Translations under genes and position numbers: made by a program
From: Sphingobacterium thalpophilum
GTDB lineage: Bacteria; Bacteroidota; Bacteroidia; Sphingobacteriales; Sphingobacteriaceae
Length of the DNA: 61,553 bases
Assembly (NCBI GenBank): GCA_945878525.1
Contig: CAMCTU010000003.1
Span: 1-61,553 of the forward strand
Reading direction: 5' to 3'
Shown here: positions 27,697 to 36,769 of the stretch, one piece after another
Layout of the letters: each line of letters begins with the position of its first letter
Position numbering within the stretch: position 1 is the first letter of the stretch
The notes under the pieces: generated by a model
Seen by the model: only the letters and a program-made list of their open reading frames with translations
What the model was told of the DNA's origin: nothing
Database searches by the model: none

Positions 27697-28890
27697 ATGA
27701 ATACTGAAATAAACCTAAACCTGCTTTTAACCGATAAGAACCTATCTGCCGATTTAAGGATAATCGCAGAAAAAGTTAAGTTTAATCAGCGTATTTCCTT
27801 TGATGAAGGTATTTTGCTTTATCAAAAAGGTGAATTAGGCTATCTGGGTACTCTGGCAAATTTTATTCGTGAACAACGGCATGGCGATTTAACTTATTTT
27901 AATCGCAATTTTCATATTGAGCCTACAAACCTTTGTGTTTACGATTGTAAATTCTGTTCATATTCCGTTTTGATTAAAGAAAAATCGCAAGGATGGCAAT
28001 ATACCATGGAGGACATGATGGAAATTGTCAAGAAATACGATTCTGAACCTGTGACGGAGGTTCACCTGGTCGGGGGTGTATTGCCGCAATACGATCTTAA
28101 ATTTTATTCAGAACTTTTTACTAAAATTCATGAACACCGCCCAGGAATTCATGTTAAGGCATTAACCCCGGTTGAATATCATTACATATTCAAAAAAGCC
28201 AAGATAGATTATGCTACCGGAATGAAATTAATGAAAGAATCCGGATTAGATTCTATTCCAGGCGGTGGTGCTGAAATATTTCATCCTGATATCAGAGAAC
28301 AGATTGCAAAAGATAAATGTACCGGTGAACAGTGGCTTCAAATTCATGAAGAGTGGCATAAATTGGGAATGCGGTCTAATGCTACCATGCTTTATGGACA
28401 TATTGAAAAATTTGTACATCGTGTTGATCACTTAGATCAGCTACGTAAGTTACAGGATAGGACAAGTGGTTTTCAAACCTTCATACCATTAAAATTTCGT
28501 AATCAGGATAATCAAATGTCTCATATTCCGGAGGTTTCTGTTATTGAGGATCTCAGGAATTACGCGATTTCACGTATTTACCTCGATAATTTTGACCATA
28601 TCAAAGCTTATTGGGCAATGATCAGCCGAAATACAGCTCAGTTATCCTTAAATTTTGGTGTAGATGATATTGATGGAACGCTTGATGACACTACGAAGAT
28701 TTATTCGATGGCAGGTGCTGAGGAGCAAAATCCCGCTATGAGTACACAAGAATTAGTTGAACTTATTAAACAAGTTGGCCGGCATCCGATTGAACGCGAT
28801 ACTCTTTACAATGTAATAACTGATTATAACGAATATCAGTTTCCAGAAGAAGAAAAGCCCAAATTCTATAAATTACCCGTTCTAAATTGA
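27697..28890 (+). CDS. mqnE: Aminofutalosine synthase (radical SAM)
   Basis: Second step of the futalosine menaquinone route: joins SAM-derived deoxyadenosyl to the enolpyruvyl group of the chorismate dehydratase product, giving aminofutalosine. 397 residues. The radical SAM cluster motif is C80-x3-C84-x2-C87 (LCVYDCKFCSYS). Conserved MqnE blocks are EVHLVGGVLPQYDLKFY, HVKALTPVEYH, LDSIPGGGAEIFHPDIR, RSNATMLYGHIE and FQTFIPLKFRNQDNQMSH. The HLVGG and IPGGGAEIF forms separate it from MqnC. It is first in an operon with a phosphatase and mqnA. Confidence 0.93.
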   Translation: MNTEINLNLLLTDKNLSADLRIIAEKVKFNQRISFDEGILLYQKGELGYLGTLANFIREQRHGDLTYFNRNFHIEPTNLCVYDCKFCSYSVLIKEKSQGWQYTMEDMMEIVKKYDSEPVTEVHLVGGVLPQYDLKFYSELFTKIHEHRPGIHVKALTPVEYHYIFKKAKIDYATGMKLMKESGLDSIPGGGAEIFHPDIREQIAKDKCTGEQWLQIHEEWHKLGMRSNATMLYGHIEKFVHRVDHLDQLRKLQDRTSGFQTFIPLKFRNQDNQMSHIPEVSVIEDLRNYAISRIYLDNFDHIKAYWAMISRNTAQLSLNFGVDDIDGTLDDTTKIYSMAGAEEQNPAMSTQELVELIKQVGRHPIERDTLYNVITDYNEYQFPEEEKPKFYKLPVLN

Positions 28891-29507
28891 AAAAAACGAT
28901 ATACATTATTCGTCACGGCGAAACAGACCTGAACAAATTGGGAATAGTTCAGGGTAGGGGAATGGACACCAGTTTGAATGAAAAAGGTCAGGAGCAAGCT
29001 GAAGCCTTTTATCAGGCCTATAAGCGAATACCATTCGATAAGATTTATACATCGAGCTTAAAAAGAACCCACCAAACCGTTCAAAAATTTATAGATTCTA
29101 ACATCCCATGGGTACAATATCCTGGTCTTGATGAGTTGGGATGGGGTATTCACGAAGGACAAGAGAGCACAGAAGAATTAATCTCCTCTTTTCAAACACT
29201 AGTAAGTCAATGGAAAGAGGGTGAGCTTCATCATAAATTTGAAAATGGCGAAAGTCCACTGGAAGTTAAAGAAAGACAATTAATAGTTCTAGAGCATCTG
29301 ATTGAAGAAAATAATGATCGCAATATTTTGATTTGTATGCATGGCAGAGCCATGAGATTATTTCTTTGCCTCCTAACTAATCGTCCGCTTGTCGAAATGG
29401 ATGATTTTCCACATTCCAATACCACGCTCTATAAATTGGGATATGATGGAAAGGAATTTCATATCCTAGAATTTAATAATACAAACCACCTAAATACGCC
29501 GAATTAG
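28887..29507 (+). CDS. Histidine phosphatase family protein (phosphoglycerate mutase-like)
   Basis: 206 residues. The catalytic N-terminus TIYIIRHGETDLNKLGIVQG holds the phosphorylated His of RHGE, with KIYTSSLKRTHQTVQ following. ELGWGIHEGQ and ILICMHGRAMRLFLC carry the acid and second His. The start is TTG 28887, overlapping the mqnE stop (TTGA), the only start that preserves the RHG motif. Substrate unknown; relatives include phosphoglycerate mutase, cobalamin phosphatase CobC and general phosphatases. The tight position between mqnE and mqnA suggests co-expression with menaquinone synthesis rather than glycolysis. Confidence 0.88.
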   Translation: MKKTIYIIRHGETDLNKLGIVQGRGMDTSLNEKGQEQAEAFYQAYKRIPFDKIYTSSLKRTHQTVQKFIDSNIPWVQYPGLDELGWGIHEGQESTEELISSFQTLVSQWKEGELHHKFENGESPLEVKERQLIVLEHLIEENNDRNILICMHGRAMRLFLCLLTNRPLVEMDDFPHSNTTLYKLGYDGKEFHILEFNNTNHLNTPN

Positions 29508-29509
29508 TT

Positions 29510-30229
29510 TTGACTAAAATAAAAGTTTCAGCTGTTAGCTATACAAACTCCAAGCCTTTTGTTTATGGAATTATGCATTCCGGCATTTTGGATCAAATAG
29601 ATCTCAGCTTAGATATCCCTTCAGTTTGTGCTAATAAATTAATTGAAAATCAGGTTGATATAGGTTTAGTTCCTGTAGCTGCCTTGCTCCATATCGAGAA
29701 TTATCAGATCATTTCGAATTACTGTATTGGAGCCAATGGCGCTGTTGATTCCGTTTTTATTTTTAGCAATAAACCAATTCAGGAAATAAAGATTTTACAG
29801 CTAGATGCCCAATCCAATACCTCAAATTTTCTGTCAAAAGTGCTTTTAAAATATCATTGGAAAATTAATCCTGAATTTGTTGAAACGGGAATAACGGATG
29901 CACTCGTACAAATTGGTGACCGGACTTTCTTAAACAGGAACCAATACCCCTATCAGTATGATTTGGCTTTGGAATGGTATAAATTCACAGGCTTACCCTT
30001 TGTTTTTGCCGTATGGGCATCTAACAAAATAATCTCTGAAGATTTTAAAACTGCATTTAATACTGCCTTAGAATATGGCTTAAACCACCGAATGGAGATG
30101 ATTGCAGATTTAGAAGAGGTTAAGAATATAGACCTTGAAGATTATCTTATGAAGAAAATCGATTTTAACCTTGATACAGATAAACTTGCTGCTCTGGCAA
30201 AGTTTACCGATTTGATCAAGACACTATAA
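29510..30229 (+). CDS. mqnA: Chorismate dehydratase
   Basis: First step of the futalosine pathway, removing water from chorismate to give 3-enolpyruvyl-benzoate. 239 residues with a periplasmic-binding-protein-like two-lobe fold but no signal peptide. KVSAVSYTNSKPFVYGIM opens the chain, DIGLVPVAALLHIENY and NYCIGANGAVDSVFIFS form the substrate cleft, and ALVQIGDRTF and DLALEWYKFTGLPFVFAVW match MqnA. Starts with TTG 29510, two bases after the phosphatase stop. Its last 6 bp overlap the stop end of the convergent phosphorylase gene. Confidence 0.92.
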   Translation: MTKIKVSAVSYTNSKPFVYGIMHSGILDQIDLSLDIPSVCANKLIENQVDIGLVPVAALLHIENYQIISNYCIGANGAVDSVFIFSNKPIQEIKILQLDAQSNTSNFLSKVLLKYHWKINPEFVETGITDALVQIGDRTFLNRNQYPYQYDLALEWYKFTGLPFVFAVWASNKIISEDFKTAFNTALEYGLNHRMEMIADLEEVKNIDLEDYLMKKIDFNLDTDKLAALAKFTDLIKTL

Positions 30230-31087
30230 TCTGCTTAAAACAAGTTCAATAGCCTGATTTATCACCTTTGCTGGATTAGGACTAAAATCTAAATTCAGTC
30301 TATTTGCCAGAATGGCATTTACAGAAAGTGCTTTATGTCCCAATAATTTTGACATGGCATAAATACCCGCTGTTTCCATCTCAAGGTTAGTAATCCGGTA
30401 TTTATCATATTTGAATGATCGGATATCATCAATCAAATCAGGAAATGAAGTCCTGGCACGAACCTGTCTTCCCTGCGGTGCATAAAATCCCGGAGCAGTA
30501 ACTGTTATTCCACGCTCGAGACCTTTCCCAATCGATTTAATTAAATCAGGGTCGGCAGCAGAAATATATGGTGCAATACCTTTTAAATGATGGAAATGTG
30601 TTTTAAAGGCATCCAGAATCTTTTGCTCAACGACTGAATTATAGCTGTAGTAATACTGCAATAAAGTATCTAATCCAATACCATACTCCGAAACCATAAT
30701 ACTTCCAATGGGGATATCTTGCTGAACTGCTCCGGAAGTACCAATTCGTATGATATTTAAACTTTTTAGTTTTGGTTTAACCATTCTTGACCCAAAATCA
30801 ATGTTTACAAGTGCATCAAGCTCATTGAACACAATATCGATATTATCTGTGCCTATACCTGTTGAAATCACTGTAATCCTGCGTGAACCCAGGTATCCGG
30901 TATGACTAATAAATTCCCTTTTGCCCTTCTTTAATTCGATAGTATCTAAATACTTGCTAACCTCAGAAACACGATCCGGATCACCAACAGTAATAATTGT
31001 ATCGGCAATATCTTCAGGTAATAAATTCAAATGATATATACTACCATCGGGATTTATTATTAAATCAGTTTCTGAAATTTTATTCAT
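30224..31087 (-). CDS. Nucleoside phosphorylase (uridine phosphorylase-like)
   Basis: 287 residues of the PNP/UDP superfamily. ITVGDPDRVSEVSKYL is the phosphate/nucleoside-binding N-terminus, VISTGIGTDNIDIVFNELDAL and IIRIGTSGAVQ(QDIPIG) form the phosphate loop and core, and ITNLEMETAGIYAMSKLLGH contains the MET/E motif that binds ribose. The form matches bacterial uridine phosphorylases but with a longer N-terminus. It lies tail to tail with mqnA. Futalosine pathways need a hydrolase that removes adenine from aminofutalosine (MqnB or MTAN); this gene is of a different branch, so pyrimidine salvage is the default reading. Confidence 0.85.
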   Translation of the reverse strand: MNKISETDLIINPDGSIYHLNLLPEDIADTIITVGDPDRVSEVSKYLDTIELKKGKREFISHTGYLGSRRITVISTGIGTDNIDIVFNELDALVNIDFGSRMVKPKLKSLNIIRIGTSGAVQQDIPIGSIMVSEYGIGLDTLLQYYYSYNSVVEQKILDAFKTHFHHLKGIAPYISAADPDLIKSIGKGLERGITVTAPGFYAPQGRQVRARTSFPDLIDDIRSFKYDKYRITNLEMETAGIYAMSKLLGHKALSVNAILANRLNLDFSPNPAKVINQAIELVLSRL

Positions 31088-31207
31088 TGTATGTTTTAGA
31101 TAAATTTTTAGTTTAGAAGGAAATGAAATTTATAGCAAATGATAATACCATATCATTTTGAAGTTCCTTTTAGTCAAATGTTTTTTTATCCAAATTATGC
31201 TTTACGA

Positions 31208-31807
31208 CTACTTCCAATTTAATCCCTCAAGTTTTTCAAGCTTTCCAAGTACTTTATTAACCTGTGACTGCCTGATTTCCAAAATAAATGAACAGTTGAT
31301 ATCAAAATTTTGATTTTGAATGTTGAGATCTTCTTCTTTTATAATTTTCATCACATCGTTCATTTGAGCATGATTAAAGTTAATTACGAATACTGAATTG
31401 ACAGTTTTATTAATGATTTTGGCATTATTTATTGCGTCAATTGTAGCTGATTTATACGCATTGATCAAGCCGGGAACTCCTAATAATGTTCCACCAAAAT
31501 ATCTTACGACAACAGCCAAAACATCAGTAATTTCGTTGGATAGCAGAGTATTCAAAATTGGTCTTCCTGCTGTTCCTGATGGTTCGCCATCGTCATTTAA
31601 TCGAAATACAGATTTGTCGGTGCTTAAACGCAATGCCCAGCAATAATGCCTTGCTTTTGGGTGCTCAGCCTTTAGGCCAGCAATAACTTCTTTTATTCGA
31701 CTATCAGAAGTAACAGGAAAAAGATATGCCATAAATCTACTTCCCTTATCACGATAAATCCCTTCTGAATGGTCATGAATAGTGTAATAGTTATCGTCAA
31801 AAAGCAT
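31208..31807 (-). CDS. YigZ/IMPACT family protein
   Basis: 199 residues. The N-terminal UPF0029 domain has the signature RHYCWALRL, FRLNDDGEPSGTAGRPIL (the GEPSGTAG block) and AVVVRYFGGTLLGVPGLINAY. The short C-terminal domain (residues 130-199) has a ferredoxin-like fold. The eukaryotic relative IMPACT regulates Gcn2; bacterial YigZ has no settled reaction. Its ATG overlaps the stop of the DMT transporter gene by one base. It is the third gene of a ribD-transporter-yigZ run. Confidence 0.9.
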   Translation of the reverse strand: MLFDDNYYTIHDHSEGIYRDKGSRFMAYLFPVTSDSRIKEVIAGLKAEHPKARHYCWALRLSTDKSVFRLNDDGEPSGTAGRPILNTLLSNEITDVLAVVVRYFGGTLLGVPGLINAYKSATIDAINNAKIINKTVNSVFVINFNHAQMNDVMKIIKEEDLNIQNQNFDINCSFILEIRQSQVNKVLGKLEKLEGLNWK

Positions 31808-32658
31808 TATTCAGCAAGAGTAAGAATCAATATTGAAATAAGTGATAGAACAATTCCGGCATAATTTAAGCGGCTTAGCTTTTCTTTGAATATAAGAATA
31901 CCCACAGCTGATCCTAACAAAATTACACCAATATTCATTGAAGAAAATACTACAGAAGGCTGATTATTTAAGGTTTGATGTGCCTTAAGGTAGAAAACAA
32001 TATTCCCAAAATTGGCAATACCAAGAATCCAGCCACAAACCAAGTTGATGATAGTCAGCTTTAATCCGTTTACGAGAATCTGATATACGAGATATGTAAT
32101 TGAAATAATAAAAGCTAAAATAAAAACTACAAGGAGAGAAGATGTGAATGGAATATTTACAACTCTGGCGATCTGTTTAAACAGTATATCAATAATTCCC
32201 ATACCGATGAATACAACTATTGGGTAAATCCAATTGGAATTTGAATTTCCATTTTGCTTATGCCATGGAACAGAAAAAATTATTGCGGTAAAGGCAATTA
32301 GAATTCCTGTAATTTTTGTAACAGTAAAAGGCTCATTGTATATCAAAAAAGCTGCAAGAACAGGAATAAAAAGGGATAATCGTTGCGCTATATCAGATTT
32401 GACGATCCCTGTATGCTTCACAGATTGGGCCAGAACAATAAATATTAAGGGTAATAACAGACCCAAAGCAATGTATACCGGATAACTATTTTGAGAAAAC
32501 TCAGGAATCTCTGGTTTAAAAATCAGCCAGCTTAAAAGTCCGGCAATACTATAGTTCCATGTAATGGCTTGCCGGACATCTATTTCATATCGCTTTGCCA
32601 GTTTCAGTAAAACCGATACAAAAACACTGCAGCATACACTTAGGAAAATGTAAATCAT
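31807..32658 (-). CDS. EamA/DMT-superfamily inner-membrane transporter
   Basis: 283 residues with about ten hydrophobic helices (for example IYIFLSVCCSVFVSVLLKL, YIALGLLLPLIFIVLAQSV, LLVVFILAFIISITYLVYQI, AGIVLSLISILILTL), in two homologous halves as in EamA exporters. The substrate cannot be predicted; family members export amino acids, nucleosides or metabolites. It starts one base after the ribD stop and overlaps yigZ by one base, so all three are translated as a coupled unit. A link to riboflavin intermediates is only positional. Confidence 0.85.
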   Translation of the reverse strand: MIYIFLSVCCSVFVSVLLKLAKRYEIDVRQAITWNYSIAGLLSWLIFKPEIPEFSQNSYPVYIALGLLLPLIFIVLAQSVKHTGIVKSDIAQRLSLFIPVLAAFLIYNEPFTVTKITGILIAFTAIIFSVPWHKQNGNSNSNWIYPIVVFIGMGIIDILFKQIARVVNIPFTSSLLVVFILAFIISITYLVYQILVNGLKLTIINLVCGWILGIANFGNIVFYLKAHQTLNNQPSVVFSSMNIGVILLGSAVGILIFKEKLSRLNYAGIVLSLISILILTLAE

Positions 32659-32659
32659 A

Positions 32660-33709
32660 TTATTCCTTATTTAACCAAATGTTCAGTAAATCCGGACCTA
32701 TACTTGCAGAATCACCCTGTTTTCCTGATAATTTAGGTGCTGGAATACCATAATTCCAATTATCAGTAGAGGTAAAAACACGGGCTTCATCCCATAATCC
32801 AGCATTAATGAACAAGCTTAAGGTTTCTGCCCCACCTTCTACGATCAATGATTGGATATCCATCAGATAAAGCTGATAAGCAATTAGTTGAGGTAATAAA
32901 TTGTCGAAATCTTCTAGTTCAAGGTATTTAATTCTACCGACAAGATCGGTTTTTTGCTCATTAAATATAATTGTATCCTGACTTTGATCAAATACATTCA
33001 GATCTTTTGGCAGTTCCAATCGCCTGTCAATAACAATCCGTATTGGATCTCTTCCAGACCATTCGCGAGCGTTTAATTGGGGATTATCGGCTATTGCTGT
33101 TTTCTTTCCTATCAATACTGCATCCTCTTCTGTCCGCCAACGATGGACTAATTGTTTTGCATTTTGTGAACTTATCCATTTCTGGGACTTGTCTGAAGGC
33201 GCAAAAAAACCATCCATAGTTTGAGCCCATTTTAAAATAATATAAGGTCTTTGCTTTTGAATTCGGGTAAAGAATCTTTTGTTAAAATCAATACAGTCCT
33301 GTGTCATTATGCCTTCCAGAACTTCAATACCGGCCTTTCTGAGTTTTTCTATTCCCTTACCATTTATCTGATCAAAAGGATCACGACAACCAATAACTGC
33401 TCTTGGAATTTCGTTTGAAATGATAAGGTCTGCGCATGGTGGAGTCTTTCCAAAATGAGAACATGGTTCGAGATTAACATAAATTGTTGATCTTTTTAAT
33501 AGCTCCGGAGCATTTTCATGATTTTCAAAAACCTGATTAATTGCATTTACCTCCGCATGTGCCTGCCCATAAAAGCTATGATATCCTTCACCTATAATTT
33601 TATGGTCACAAACTATTACTGATCCTACCAATGGGTTCGGACTAACATAGCCAGATCCAAGTTGGGCGAGATCTAAACAACGCTGCATGTAGTTTTGGTG
33701 AGAATGCAT
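32660..33709 (-). CDS. ribD: Bifunctional riboflavin deaminase/reductase
   Basis: 349 residues. The N-terminal cytidine-deaminase-like domain has zinc ligands in HAEVNAI (His51, catalytic Glu53) and EPCSHFGKTPPCADLI (Cys83, Cys92). The C-terminal reductase domain (residues about 150-349) has LKWAQTMDGFFAP, QLVHRWRTEEDAVLIGK, NPQLNAREW and LIVEGGAETLSLFI for NADPH and substrate. It carries out steps two and three of riboflavin synthesis. The gene is divergent from prmC (115 bp between starts). No FMN riboswitch is visible in that spacer. Confidence 0.94.
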   Translation of the reverse strand: MHSHQNYMQRCLDLAQLGSGYVSPNPLVGSVIVCDHKIIGEGYHSFYGQAHAEVNAINQVFENHENAPELLKRSTIYVNLEPCSHFGKTPPCADLIISNEIPRAVIGCRDPFDQINGKGIEKLRKAGIEVLEGIMTQDCIDFNKRFFTRIQKQRPYIILKWAQTMDGFFAPSDKSQKWISSQNAKQLVHRWRTEEDAVLIGKKTAIADNPQLNAREWSGRDPIRIVIDRRLELPKDLNVFDQSQDTIIFNEQKTDLVGRIKYLELEDFDNLLPQLIAYQLYLMDIQSLIVEGGAETLSLFINAGLWDEARVFTSTDNWNYGIPAPKLSGKQGDSASIGPDLLNIWLNKE

Positions 33710-33824
33710 TCTGTAAAAATAGCTATGAATTGCTAAAAAACACCCAAGAGCAATTTATTTATATTCAATCGCACTCAAGACCTTTATTCTGCAATTTTTC
33801 CGCTGAATTGGTTTAATTTGCAAA

Positions 33825-34694
33825 ATGACATTCAGAGAGGTAGAACAGATTTATATAAAAACATTAAGCACTCTTTACGATAAACAGGAAGCGGCTAGTC
33901 TAGCCTGGTTAAGTATCAGCCATGTTTCTAAATTAAAACGATATGAGTACCTAAATCTGAAGGATATAGAAATTCCTGTTGATCAATATGAATCCTTATT
34001 AAAAATCCTAAAACAAATAAAAACCAGAATGCCACTTCAATACGTTATTGGTGAAACAGACTTCTATGGACTTAGCTTTAAAGTTAATCCCTCAGTACTG
34101 ATTCCAAGGCCTGAGACAGAAGAACTGGTTGAATGGATACTTTCCGATACCCGCAAGTCCAAAATATCGCAAGAGGCATTAAAAATTATTGATATTGGAA
34201 CAGGAAGTGGATGTATTCCAATATCTCTGAAATTTCATCTCCCTGAAGCTCAGGTTTATGCCCTTGATGTTTCTCCTGAAGCATTGCATGTTTCAAAGCA
34301 AAATGCAGCTTTAAATGCAACAAGAATATATTTTATTCAGGATGATATATTAAATCCAATAAACAAAGAGTTAAGAGAGGAGAAATTCGGGATCATAGTA
34401 AGCAATCCACCATATGTTACAGAGGCAGAGAAACAACAAATGTTACCAAATGTACTTGATTATGAACCACATCTCGCGTTATTTGTTCCAAACGATGATC
34501 CGCTCATATTTTACAGGGCAATTGCTGACTTCGCATTAAAACATTCAGACAAAAGTGTGTCTTTATATCTTGAGATCAATGAGAACCTGGGAAAGGAAAC
34601 GGTTCACTTATTAAAACAAATGGGGTTTATAAATATTGAATTGAGACAGGATCTGAGTGGAAAAGACAGAATGATCAGAAGTCAAATATATTAA
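33825..34694 (+). CDS. prmC: Peptide chain release factor N5-glutamine methyltransferase
   Basis: Methylates the Gln of the GGQ motif in release factors. 289 residues: N-terminal helical domain, PLQYVIGETDFYGLSFKVNP, LIPRPETEELVEW, SAM loop DIGTGSG at 123-129, and the catalytic NPPYV at 194-198. Ends with the acidic/hydrophobic GKDRMIRSQIY. ATG 33825 is only four bases after TTTAATTTGC, a degenerate -7-like sequence, so the transcript may have almost no leader. A nucleoid-associated protein gene follows after 47 bp. Confidence 0.94.
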   Translation: MTFREVEQIYIKTLSTLYDKQEAASLAWLSISHVSKLKRYEYLNLKDIEIPVDQYESLLKILKQIKTRMPLQYVIGETDFYGLSFKVNPSVLIPRPETEELVEWILSDTRKSKISQEALKIIDIGTGSGCIPISLKFHLPEAQVYALDVSPEALHVSKQNAALNATRIYFIQDDILNPINKELREEKFGIIVSNPPYVTEAEKQQMLPNVLDYEPHLALFVPNDDPLIFYRAIADFALKHSDKSVSLYLEINENLGKETVHLLKQMGFINIELRQDLSGKDRMIRSQIY

Positions 34695-34741
34695 CTATAC
34701 ATTCATATCAAATAATATAACAATCTTATTATTAAAATATT

Positions 34742-35794
34742 ATGATATCTTTTTTTGAAGCTTCAATGGATCTGCTTTCTGTGCATAGGGTTGGAAATAA
34801 GATTCAAGATGAATTTTATATTTTGTCTGAACAGCCATTAAAAATTGCTGATGAAGTTTTAAGGAACTTGCTGTTAAAGTATTTTTTTTCGCCATTTGAA
34901 AAGACAAATGAAGTTTACAGGTTTACTCATTCAAGTGGTAATCTTAATCTCAATGAATTGTTTCATTTTAGTTCCATGATATTTTCTGATGGAGCCAGCT
35001 TTCACGAGTTGAGCGGGAATATAGCTAAATACCTGTATGAAAGCTCAAATCATCCCAAAATTAAGGCAGGGGAGCTTTACATAGCCTTGTTTAAAGATTT
35101 ACAAATGGAAGGTGAATTGCATGATGCACTTGGTATTTTTAAATCCGAGAGTAGAGAAAGTTATCTAAAAGTTAATCCTGGACAAGGTGGTTTTGCACTT
35201 CACTATGAGGAAGACGCCATTAATATCCAGAAACTGGATAAAGGCTGCCTCATCTTCAATACTGAAAAGGAGGAAGGTTACCGAGTGATGCTTGTTGATC
35301 AGACTAACAGAAGCGATGCAGCTTACTGGAGGGATGAATTCTTACAATTAAAAATCAGAAATGATAGTTTTAACAAGACCAATACAACATTGGGAGTTTA
35401 TAAAAAATTCATTACCAATAAAATAGATGATGAGTTTGATATTTCTAAAGCTGATAAGATCGACTTATTGAACCGTTCAATGAAATATTTCAAGGAGAAA
35501 GATAGTTTCGATCTGGATGAATTTTCAGAAGTAGTGATCGAAAATCCCAAGGCAATTGAATCATTCAAAAAATTTAGCCGGGAATACAATGAGGAATTTA
35601 ATGCCGGCATTGATCAGCCATTTGATATTTCGGGAGCTGCAGTTAAGAAACAATCAAGGGTTTTTAAAAGCGTTTTAAAACTCGATAAGAACTTTCATAT
35701 TTATATACATGGAAACAAAGAACTGATTGAAAAAGGTTTTGATGATGATAAATTAATGAATTACTACAAGGTTTATTTTAGAGAAGAACAATAA
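34742..35794 (+). CDS. Nucleoid-associated protein (NdpA/YejK family)
   Basis: 350 residues of the 37-kDa nucleoid-associated protein family. The N-terminal part (ASMDLLSVHRVGNKIQDEFY, GELYIALFKDLQMEGE, ALGIFKSE) and the middle and C-terminal parts (DAAYWRDEFLQLKI, LNRSMKYFKEKDSFDLDEF) are those seen in YejK-like proteins. Acidic overall, no membrane segment. DNA binding is inferred from the E. coli relative. It is followed tail to tail by xerD with two bases between the stops. Confidence 0.82.
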   Translation: MISFFEASMDLLSVHRVGNKIQDEFYILSEQPLKIADEVLRNLLLKYFFSPFEKTNEVYRFTHSSGNLNLNELFHFSSMIFSDGASFHELSGNIAKYLYESSNHPKIKAGELYIALFKDLQMEGELHDALGIFKSESRESYLKVNPGQGGFALHYEEDAINIQKLDKGCLIFNTEKEEGYRVMLVDQTNRSDAAYWRDEFLQLKIRNDSFNKTNTTLGVYKKFITNKIDDEFDISKADKIDLLNRSMKYFKEKDSFDLDEFSEVVIENPKAIESFKKFSREYNEEFNAGIDQPFDISGAAVKKQSRVFKSVLKLDKNFHIYIHGNKELIEKGFDDDKLMNYYKVYFREEQ

Positions 35795-35796
35795 GA

Positions 35797-36696
35797 TCAG
35801 CTTCTGGGATGAAACTGAATAATGGTGTCTCTCAAATAATCACGGTCTAAATGAGTGTATATCTCAGTTGTGGTAATACTTTCATGCCCAAGCATTTCCT
35901 GAACGGCTCTGAGGTCTGCACCGCCTTCAATCAAATGGGTGGCAAAGGAATGTCTGAAGGTATGCGGACTTATACTTTTATTGATTCCCGCCTTTTTAGC
36001 CAGATCTTTGATAATCAGAAACACCATAACTCTTGAGATGGGACTTCCACGCATATTTAAAAACACAAAATCTTCTTTTCCGGGCTTAACGGCAATATGA
36101 ACCCTAATTTCTTCGATAAATATCCTTAGAAATTTTATTGCCTCTGTTCCAATCGGAACCAAACGCTCTTTATCTCCCTTACCAAGTATCTTAATAAAAT
36201 CAATGTCCAAAAAGAGATTCGAAATTTTTAGGTTAGTAAGTTCAGAAACCCTTAATCCACAGCCATATAAAAGCTCAAGCATCGCCTTATTACGCATTCC
36301 TTCAGCTTTTGATAGATCTATTGCCTCTATTAACTTGTTGATTTCTATAATACTAAGTGTGTCGGGTAATTTTCTACTGGTTTTAGGACTCTCAATTAGT
36401 GCAGATGGATCAACTTTAATTTGATTATCCAATAGCAAAAATTTAAAAAATGCTTTCAATCCTGATAAAACCCTTGCCTGAGTCGGAGGGAGCATACCAA
36501 GCTCATTTATCCAAACCAGAAATTCTTTTAAGTCATCAGGAGAAACATCGGACAAGTCTCTTTTTGAAGAATTACTATTGAAAAACTGAATCAGCATGTC
36601 TACATCATGTAAATATGCCTCAATGGTATTTCCAGATAGCGAACGTTCTAATCTTAAATATGACTTAAAGCTCTTAAGTTCTGATTGCCAATCCAA
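35797..36696 (-). CDS. xerD: Tyrosine recombinase XerD/XerC-like
   Basis: 299 residues: SAM-like N-terminal core-binding domain (residues 5-95) and catalytic domain with Arg149 (GCGLRVSEL), Lys173 (LGKGDKERLVPIG), His245 and Arg248 (SPHTFRHSFATHL), His271 (LGHESITTTEIY) and nucleophile Tyr280. Length and motif spacing match the housekeeping XerD that resolves chromosome dimers at dif with FtsK, not a phage integrase; no att sites or phage genes surround it. The start appears to be TTG 36696 (MDWQSELKSF). It diverges from aroQ over 73 bp. Confidence 0.9.
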   Translation of the reverse strand: MDWQSELKSFKSYLRLERSLSGNTIEAYLHDVDMLIQFFNSNSSKRDLSDVSPDDLKEFLVWINELGMLPPTQARVLSGLKAFFKFLLLDNQIKVDPSALIESPKTSRKLPDTLSIIEINKLIEAIDLSKAEGMRNKAMLELLYGCGLRVSELTNLKISNLFLDIDFIKILGKGDKERLVPIGTEAIKFLRIFIEEIRVHIAVKPGKEDFVFLNMRGSPISRVMVFLIIKDLAKKAGINKSISPHTFRHSFATHLIEGGADLRAVQEMLGHESITTTEIYTHLDRDYLRDTIIQFHPRS

Positions 36697-36738
36697 TTTA
36701 TTTTTTAAGTTTGATAGTGAAACGCCATTTGGTATTCA

Positions 36739-36746
36739 TAATTTTG
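36739..36746 (+). promoter_or_regulatory. -7 promoter box of aroQ
   Basis: TAATTTTG fits TAnnTTTG and lies 23 nt before the aroQ ATG (36770). A TTTG 25 nt upstream is slightly far for a -33 box. Confidence 0.45.
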
Positions 36747-36769
36747 AGAACATAAATAACGAATAAGCC

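Noticed and set aside
35797-36696. XerD-like gene as an integrase of a mobile element
   Set aside because: Neighbours are core genes, no direct repeats or phage genes, and motif spacing is that of housekeeping XerD.
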